Assembly (NCBI GenBank): GCA_050246475.1
Contig: JBFWVZ010000002.1
Span: 310,001-374,000 of the forward strand
Length of the DNA: 64,000 nt
Source of the DNA: CADEEL01 sp050246475
GTDB taxonomy: Bacteria > Pseudomonadota > Alphaproteobacteria > Caulobacterales > Aquidulcibacteraceae
Direction of reading: 5' to 3'
This document shows, piece after piece, positions 59,235 through 64,000 of the stretch; the first letter of the stretch is position 1, and each line of letters opens with the position of its first letter. Made by a program: the position numbers and the translations under genes. The notes under the pieces were generated by a model. That model made no database searches, was not told where the DNA came from, and worked only from the letters and a program-made list of their open reading frames with translations.

Positions 59235-60193
59235 CACGCCGCGAAGCGCACGCCCGTCATCTTTTCACTCAACGTCCAGAGGCGATCGGCCGTATCCGGA
59301 TCGATCGCCCAGGGGCGCACGCCCGTCCAGGTCTGCGCATCGGGCGGCAAGGCTTCGGCGATGTCGCAATCCTCGCAATAAACGCCGCCCTGACCCATGA
59401 GCTGAACGTTCGCGGCGCACCAGACGCTGGTGGCGGCGCCTTGCTCGGTCGTCTTGAAATTTTCGTTGACGCGCCCCTCGGCGTCGATCCAGCCCATGGC
59501 ACGCTTTTCTTCTTCCGGCATGAAGCGCTGCAGATCCGTCATGATGCCGCCGGGATGAACGGCGAATGCGCGCACGCCCGCGGCTTCACCGCGCTTGTCC
59601 AGCCCGACCGCGAAAAGCGAGTTGGCGCTTTTGGCGCGGCCGTAGGCCTCCCACTTGTCGTATTCGCCGCGTTCGAAATTTGGGTCGTCGAGATTCACCG
59701 GCGAACGGCGATGCCCGATGGAAGATAGCGAAACCACGCGCGCGCCGCCGGCTTTGAGCACCGGCCACAACCGCGCCGTCAACTGGAAATGCCCAAGGTG
59801 ATTGGTGGCGAATTGCGCTTCATAGCCGCGCGCATCGCGCATCAGCGGCGACGCCATGATCGCTGCGTTGTTGATCAGGATGTGAAGAGGACGCTTGGAG
59901 GCCAGGAAGCTCTCGGCGAATGCATCAATGCTTCCTGGTTCTGAAAGATCGAGCGAGGCCTGCTCCACATTGCGGATGCCCGCGAGCGCGGCTTTCGCCT
60001 TGTCCGGCGTGCGCGCGGGGACGACGACTGTCGCGCCGGCCTCCGCGAGCGCGCGCGTGGTTTCAAGCCCGAGCCCCGAATAGCCGCCGGTGACGATCGC
60101 GGTCTTGCCGGTTAGATCGGCGCCGCCCAACGCTTCGCGCGCGGTGGTGCGATGGCCGTAGCCGGATTTGATGGGCGCTTGGGGCGTGGGCAT
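59234..60193 (-). CDS. SDR-family oxidoreductase (retinol-dehydrogenase-like)
   Basis: A 319-aa extended/classical SDR. Cofactor site is TGGYSGLGLETTRAL, with NNAAIM following, and active-site region YGRAKSANSLF (Tyr-x-x-x-Lys). The length and SPVNLDDPNFERGEY insertion match RDH/oxidoreductase types that act on aldehydes or ketones. It is the first gene of an operon with the P-loop kinase. Confidence 0.9.
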   Translation of the reverse strand: MPTPQAPIKSGYGHRTTAREALGGADLTGKTAIVTGGYSGLGLETTRALAEAGATVVVPARTPDKAKAALAGIRNVEQASLDLSEPGSIDAFAESFLASKRPLHILINNAAIMASPLMRDARGYEAQFATNHLGHFQLTARLWPVLKAGGARVVSLSSIGHRRSPVNLDDPNFERGEYDKWEAYGRAKSANSLFAVGLDKRGEAAGVRAFAVHPGGIMTDLQRFMPEEEKRAMGWIDAEGRVNENFKTTEQGAATSVWCAANVQLMGQGGVYCEDCDIAEALPPDAQTWTGVRPWAIDPDTADRLWTLSEKMTGVRFAA

Positions 60194-60236
60194 GGCGTCT
60201 CCTCGGTTGGAGAGACCTAGGCCATGGCGTGCGCGC

Positions 60237-61217
60237 TCACGTCAACAAGAGGCGCAGGAACTCCGCGTCGGCATAGCGCGTGCGATCCCGGCCCATCAGA
60301 GCCTGGAGAATGCCGCTGGCCTGGCGGACCACGACCATGTTGCGCTCCGGCAGGATGTAGAGGCGCTGATTGCCCGCGCCAGCCGCCATGCGCACGTCGC
60401 CCAAGCGCCGGAAACCTTCGTTGTCAACAACGACGCCCGCGCCCGGCGCCGGGGGCACGAGGCCCGGGCGCAAGAGCCAGAAGGAAAGCCCGTAGCCTGG
60501 ATTGGCGTGCGTAGGGACGAAGCACGCGCGCAGCGCGTCGCGATCGAGCGAACCGCGCCCCTCCTCCAGCACGAATTGTCCGAACGCGGCCCAATCGCGC
60601 GCGGTGAACCCCGCGCCCGAAGGCATGTGCGGGTTGCCGTCGCGCCCGCGGCGCCAATGGGTGGGACGGATGGAAAGCGGGTCGAAGATGTGGCGCTGCA
60701 GATAGGCAAGCGGATCGCCGTTCAATTTGCGGCGCATGATCTCGCCAAAAATCTGGAAGGGTGTGGGTCCGTAGGCGAAGCGTTCGCCGGGCGCGGCGAC
60801 GCTCGGCGATGCGATCGCATCCGCATAGACCGGCGGGCGCGCGATGGGCCCGCCGCCAATGCCGCTGGTAAGGGAAAGGAGATGGCGGATGGTGATGCGG
60901 CGGCGCTCGTCGTTGCGCCATTCGGAGAGCGTTTCGGCGCACGGCTCATCCCATGCGAGCATCCGGTCCTGCACGGCGGCGGCAGCCATAACGCCCGTGA
61001 AGCTCTTTGTGCCGCTGGCGAGCTCCCAGCCGCGATCGGCGCGGCCTTCGTTCGCGTAATCCTCAAAGACGATGCGGCCTTCGTGCATCACCAGCAAGGA
61101 AACGCCGCGGCGCTCGGCTGAATAGCGGGCGGCCGCGGCGTAGCGGGACGATTGGGCGAAGGCTTCCGGCGCGAGCGCGAACGCTGCGACGCACGCGGCG
61201 AATGTGCGGCGGTCCAT
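60237..61217 (-). CDS. Serine hydrolase of the beta-lactamase family (class C-like)
   Basis: A 326-aa exported protein with signal peptide (about residues 1-21). The SxxK motif is SGTKSF (about residue 68) and the general-base position is YGPTPFQ. RHLLSLTSGIGG follows as usual. Such enzymes hydrolyse esters, amides or D-peptides rather than necessarily beta-lactams. The ATG at 61215-61217 is chosen because it starts the signal peptide. Its neighbours are unrelated. Confidence 0.85.
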   Translation of the reverse strand: MDRRTFAACVAAFALAPEAFAQSSRYAAAARYSAERRGVSLLVMHEGRIVFEDYANEGRADRGWELASGTKSFTGVMAAAAVQDRMLAWDEPCAETLSEWRNDERRRITIRHLLSLTSGIGGGPIARPPVYADAIASPSVAAPGERFAYGPTPFQIFGEIMRRKLNGDPLAYLQRHIFDPLSIRPTHWRRGRDGNPHMPSGAGFTARDWAAFGQFVLEEGRGSLDRDALRACFVPTHANPGYGLSFWLLRPGLVPPAPGAGVVVDNEGFRRLGDVRMAAGAGNQRLYILPERNMVVVRQASGILQALMGRDRTRYADAEFLRLLLT

Positions 61218-61263
61218 ATGGGTCTCCCGCGCTCTTATACGCGGGAGCACGCGCGCTCCGTCG

Positions 61264-61434
61264 CTATTTCGCGCGCGCGGAACGCCAGAAGCTCCAATCG
61301 ATTTGATAGAAGGCGGAAATCTCGTTCGCGCCGAAATAATTCGTCATGGCTTCAATCCCCTGTTGGATCGGCGAGCGCCCCGCCGTTAGGAGATCAAAGA
61401 ATGCCCGCGTCCGCGCGGCGCGCAGTGACGCCCG
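61264..61434 (-). other. Protein-like remnant or tiny gene after the GFA gene
   Basis: On the minus strand an open stretch of 56 codons continues in the GFA frame right after its TGA, down to a TAG at 61264-61266. The translation is protein-like (AFFDLLTAG, MTNYFGANEISAFYQIDWSF), with aromatic residues and non-random codons. The only ATG gives a 27-aa product (61264-61347). It could be a short gene, a fragment of a lost gene, or a stop-readthrough tail; no family is recognised. Confidence 0.35.
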
Positions 61435-61911
61435 TCACGCGCGCGGATAGGCGCGGTCGAAAGCGTCGTAGAGGATTTGGCGATCCGCTGGTTGGCCTTC
61501 GACGCGGACGGCATCTTCTTCGAACGCGACGCCCTGCCCCGCCCTTTCGATCCAGATGTGCGAGGTGGGGATGACCCATGACGGATCGTCGAGCGTGCCG
61601 GCGCAGATGAAGACCCATTGCGGCGCGGAGAGCGGCTCGTGCCAGAGTCGCGTGCCGCACGCCGCGCAGCGATGGATGGCGACGTCGCGGCCGCTGTCGG
61701 CGCGCTTGGTGTGAACGAGCGTTTCGCCAGCGCTGGTGAAATGCGTGCGCTCGCCGAGCAGCATTTTCACGTAGTCCGAGCCGGTGAGGCGCTTGCAATC
61801 GTTGCAATGGCAGGCGTTCAGGCCCATGGGGCAGGCGGCGTAGGCGTAACGCACGGCGCCGCAGAGGCAGCCGCCGGCGTACGGCGGCGATGGGAGGGGC
61901 GCGCGGGTCAT
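61435..61911 (-). CDS. GFA-family (glutathione-dependent formaldehyde-activating-like) zinc protein
   Basis: A 158-aa protein with the GFA zinc sites: GGCLCGAVRYAY, LNACHCNDCKRLTG and HRCAACGTRLW, giving four Cys pairs. The Mss4-like fold binds zinc; catalysis on glutathione-formaldehyde adducts has been claimed for relatives but is not general. ATG start overlaps the purT stop by four bases (ATGA), so the two are coupled. Confidence 0.9.
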   Translation of the reverse strand: MTRAPLPSPPYAGGCLCGAVRYAYAACPMGLNACHCNDCKRLTGSDYVKMLLGERTHFTSAGETLVHTKRADSGRDVAIHRCAACGTRLWHEPLSAPQWVFICAGTLDDPSWVIPTSHIWIERAGQGVAFEEDAVRVEGQPADRQILYDAFDRAYPRA

Positions 61912-63101
61912 GCTTTCACCTTGACGCGTGACGCGGCGTCTTTTGCGCGGGCGCGGGCTTCTTCGATCGTTGCGCCGCGTGCCAGGGCGACGCCCATGCG
62001 GCGCTTCTTGAAGCTCTCGGGTTTGCCGAAGAGGCGCAGATCGCTCTCCGGCACGGCGAGGGCTTCGGCAGCGCCGTCAAACGAAACGCCTTTCGCGTCG
62101 ACGCCGCCATAGATGACGGCGCTCGCGCCACAAGCGCGGCGGCGCGTGTCGACAGGCAAGCCGAGGATGGCGCGGGCGTGCAGCGCGAACTCGCTTTGCT
62201 CTTGGGATACGAGCGTGACGAGGCCGGTGTCGTGCGGGCGAGGCGAGACTTCGGAGAAGAAGACGTCATCGCCCTTGATGAAGAGCTCCACGCCGAAAAT
62301 GCCATGGCCGCCGAGGGCGCCGGTGACCTTCTCTGCGATCTCCTGCGCGCGCGAGAGCGCCTTCGCGCTCATCGGCTGCGGCTGCCAGGATTCGACGTAG
62401 TCTCCATCCACTTGGATGTGGCCGATGGGCTCGCAAAACGATGTTCCGGAGATGGACCGCACCGTAAGCAGCGTGATCTCGAAATCGAACTCGACCTGCG
62501 ATTCCACGATGACGCGCGCTTCGCGCACGCGGCCGGCTTCGAGCGCTTTCTCCCACGCGGGCGCCACATCGGCTTGGGCTTTGAGGCGGCTCTGGCCCTT
62601 GCCGGAGGAGGACATCACGGGCTTCACGAAGCACGGAAAGCCGACGCCGCCGTCGATGGCTTGCTGGAGTTCTTGCTGCGACGTTGCGAACGCATAGCGC
62701 GAGGTGGGGAGGTTCAGCTCTTCCGCGGCGAGGCGGCGGATGCGTTCGCGGTTCATCGTGACGTGCGCGGCGCGCGCGGTGGGAATGATCTTCGCCAGCC
62801 CCTCTTCTTCGATGCGAACGAGTTCATCCGTGGCGATGGCTTCGATCTCAGGGACGATGAGGTGCGGCCTCTCCTGCTCCACCAACGCGCGCAACGCCTT
62901 GGCGTCTGTCATGTCGATGACGTGCGCGCGGTGCGCGACTTGCTGCGCGGGCGCGGGGCCGTAGCGATCGACCACGATCGTCTCGACGCCCAGGCGCTGG
63001 AGTTCGATGACGACCTCTTTGCCGAGCTCGCCGCCGCCGAGCAGCATGACTTTGAAGGCGGAGGGGGAAAGCGGCGTGCCGAGGGGGACAGGAGCAGGCA
63101 T
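61908..63101 (-). CDS. purT: Formate-dependent phosphoribosylglycinamide formyltransferase
   Basis: A 397-aa ATP-grasp enzyme. Seen are VMLLGGGELGKEVVIELQRLG (N-terminal PurT loop), the central LPTSRYAFATSQQELQQA and FPCFVKPVMSSSGKGQS (ATP site), and GIFGVELFIKGDDVFFSEVSPRPHDTG (metal and phosphate). It makes formyl-GAR using formate in purine synthesis, the folate-independent alternative to PurN. First gene of an operon with the GFA gene. Confidence 0.95.
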   Translation of the reverse strand: MPAPVPLGTPLSPSAFKVMLLGGGELGKEVVIELQRLGVETIVVDRYGPAPAQQVAHRAHVIDMTDAKALRALVEQERPHLIVPEIEAIATDELVRIEEEGLAKIIPTARAAHVTMNRERIRRLAAEELNLPTSRYAFATSQQELQQAIDGGVGFPCFVKPVMSSSGKGQSRLKAQADVAPAWEKALEAGRVREARVIVESQVEFDFEITLLTVRSISGTSFCEPIGHIQVDGDYVESWQPQPMSAKALSRAQEIAEKVTGALGGHGIFGVELFIKGDDVFFSEVSPRPHDTGLVTLVSQEQSEFALHARAILGLPVDTRRRACGASAVIYGGVDAKGVSFDGAAEALAVPESDLRLFGKPESFKKRRMGVALARGATIEEARARAKDAASRVKVKA

Positions 63102-63126
63102 GGTCGAAGTGTGTTAGCTTCGCGGC

Positions 63127-63900
63127 ATGAGAGCGCCAACCCAGATCATCGTCATCCTCTCGATCTTGCTTTTGGCGGTCGCGTCGTCACCCGGCACCGG
63201 AAACGCACAGACGCCCAACCGCGAACTGATTGAGCGGACCACCGACCAACTCAGAGATTCCTTCATCGACGCCGAAACCGTCTTCCAGATGCCAGGCTTA
63301 GGCTCGCACATAGCGCTCTATGGGCCAGTGCGAGCCTATCAGCCTTGGCTCAGCACTCAGGCCGCGCTCCCGCTATGTTGGATGCAGGTGTTGACGGTTC
63401 ACGGCAGCGGCCCCAGCGCAACCTTCTTCGCCCACACGGTCTTTCGGCTCGTTCGCCCAAACGACGGCGTCGCACCCACGATGGCAGAGGTCGAACAACT
63501 CTGCGCCGGTCAATCTCCTCGCGCGAACTGGGCTTACTCGACCGCACCGCTCGCCGCTGTCTCCGATCCATTGTGGCGTGTCTCGGGTTTGCTTACTGCC
63601 ATTCGATCCAATGCAGCGGAATATGCCGGACTCGACCTGGTGCGCTGGCGCCGGTCTCAACCCGCAGAAGCACTCGCTACGCTCAATAGACATTCCGAGG
63701 ATGATATCGAGCGTGTGGCTATTGCAGCCTGCGACTCGGGCCGAGGCGAAGCAGTGTGTCAACGCCTGACTCTCGTTCTAGGCTCGTGCCATCGTGGCAT
63801 GCTGGTGACTGTTGAGGCGAATCTGGCTCGCGGACTTGATGCGCGAGCAGAACCCATGATCGAAACAGCGACCGTCCAAGCGCAACTCTGCACCGTTTGA
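63127..63900 (+). CDS. Exported protein of atypical composition
   Basis: A 257-aa protein with a hydrophobic signal segment (about residues 7-27). No family recognised. Its codon use has more A/T third positions than neighbours (for example AGACATTCC, GATATCGAG), so it may have been acquired. Six cysteines occur in the mature part. It starts 25 bases from the divergent purT ATG and its stop touches the ilvC stop with no gap. Confidence 0.72.
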   Translation: MRAPTQIIVILSILLLAVASSPGTGNAQTPNRELIERTTDQLRDSFIDAETVFQMPGLGSHIALYGPVRAYQPWLSTQAALPLCWMQVLTVHGSGPSATFFAHTVFRLVRPNDGVAPTMAEVEQLCAGQSPRANWAYSTAPLAAVSDPLWRVSGLLTAIRSNAAEYAGLDLVRWRRSQPAEALATLNRHSEDDIERVAIAACDSGRGEAVCQRLTLVLGSCHRGMLVTVEANLARGLDARAEPMIETATVQAQLCTV

Positions 63901-64000
63901 CTAGTTCCGCTCCTGATCCACCAGCTTGTTCTTGCCAATCCACGGCATCATGGCGCGGAGTTTTCCGCCGACATCTTCGATCGGGTGCGCGGCGTTTCGT
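63901..64000 (-). CDS. ilvC: Ketol-acid reductoisomerase, C-terminal end
   Basis: The minus strand codes the last 32 residues: NAAHPIEDVGGKLRAMMPWI followed by GKNKLVDQERN and TAG. This is the C-terminus of class I IlvC. The rest of the gene is outside the window to the right. IlvC makes the dihydroxy acids for valine, leucine and isoleucine. The stop codon CTA on this strand begins directly after the TGA of the facing gene. Confidence 0.9.
   Translation of the reverse strand, partial: RNAAHPIEDVGGKLRAMMPWIGKNKLVDQERN

Noticed and set aside
1..64000. tRNA, rRNA, CRISPR arrays, insertion sequences
   Set aside because: I looked for T-arm words, long direct repeats with regular spacing, transposase or integrase motifs and terminal inverted repeats, and saw none that could be supported.

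Overview
The window is 64 kb of GC-rich, densely packed bacterial chromosome. The families point to an alphaproteobacterium close to Caulobacterales/Hyphomonadales: a CC_3452-type exported protein, the HNE_0200 (SO_2930) cytochrome with its parallel beta-helix partner, a TIGR02301 protein, a TipN-like polar coiled-coil protein, an NrtR-type NAD regulator and TadE/TadG pilus proteins. That placement is an inference from gene content. I saw no rRNA, tRNA, CRISPR array, insertion sequence, integrase or prophage gene. No stretch longer than about 220 bases lacks a gene; the larger gaps hold terminators, operator-like palindromes, a leader peptide and one multi-hairpin repeat.

Layout. 1-4.1 kb: end of an RND efflux operon (adaptor, permease) facing a small Cys-containing membrane protein whose start codon lies in a Zur-like palindrome. 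4.2-9.5 kb: TipN-like protein, three small exported or lipoprotein genes, a 78-aa gene and gamma-glutamyltransferase. 9.5-19.2 kb: PhzF protein, the hairpin repeat, an SDR/nitronate-monooxygenase pair, DUF418 and MAPEG membrane proteins, a YqhA-like protein, the diheme-cytochrome/beta-helix pair, a YqjD/YqjE-like pair and another SDR. 19.2-26.1 kb: a DUF6498 protein, an overlapping pirin / ThDP-enzyme / unknown / NUDIX operon, a macrodomain protein, and a GT9 glycosyltransferase plus dihydroorotase-like operon. 26.2-31.3 kb: YgfZ, small membrane and lipoproteins, a KASIII-like synthase, GST, GNAT, a 46-aa membrane protein and an acyltransferase. 31.4-38.7 kb: LytTR regulator, an HD hydrolase / dual-specificity phosphatase / NrtR operon, TadE-TadG, an M20 peptidase and a CHAP protein. 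38.8-41.6 kb: an acyl-CoA catabolic operon carrying two DUF1330 genes. 41.7-50.3 kb: exported proteins, ExoD, an orphan cytosine methyltransferase with a Vsr endonuclease, OmpA, and three COG3650-type lipoproteins. 50.3-64 kb: EamA exporter, leuA behind a leucine-rich leader peptide, TVP38 protein, a MerR regulator divergent from a cation-diffusion transporter, a GIY-YIG-like protein, a 2OG-Fe(II) oxygenase, cNMP-binding protein, metallophosphoesterase, P-loop kinase plus SDR, a serine hydrolase, GFA protein plus purT, an atypical exported protein, and the last codons of ilvC.

How it fits together. Most of the window is housekeeping and accessory metabolism: branched-chain amino acid synthesis (leuA, ilvC), purine and pyrimidine genes (purT, dihydroorotase-like), acyl-CoA breakdown, envelope lipoproteins and metal homeostasis. 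Genes in operons commonly overlap by ATGA, GTGA, TTGA or TGATG. Convergent genes are also unusually tight: five pairs share a CTAG tetranucleotide as overlapping stop codons and four more overlap by 35-40 bases. I did not find a convincing new defence or biosynthetic system. The best leads are the leuA attenuator, the Zur-like and MerR operators, the paired palindromes before tadE, and the DUF1330 acyl-CoA operon.
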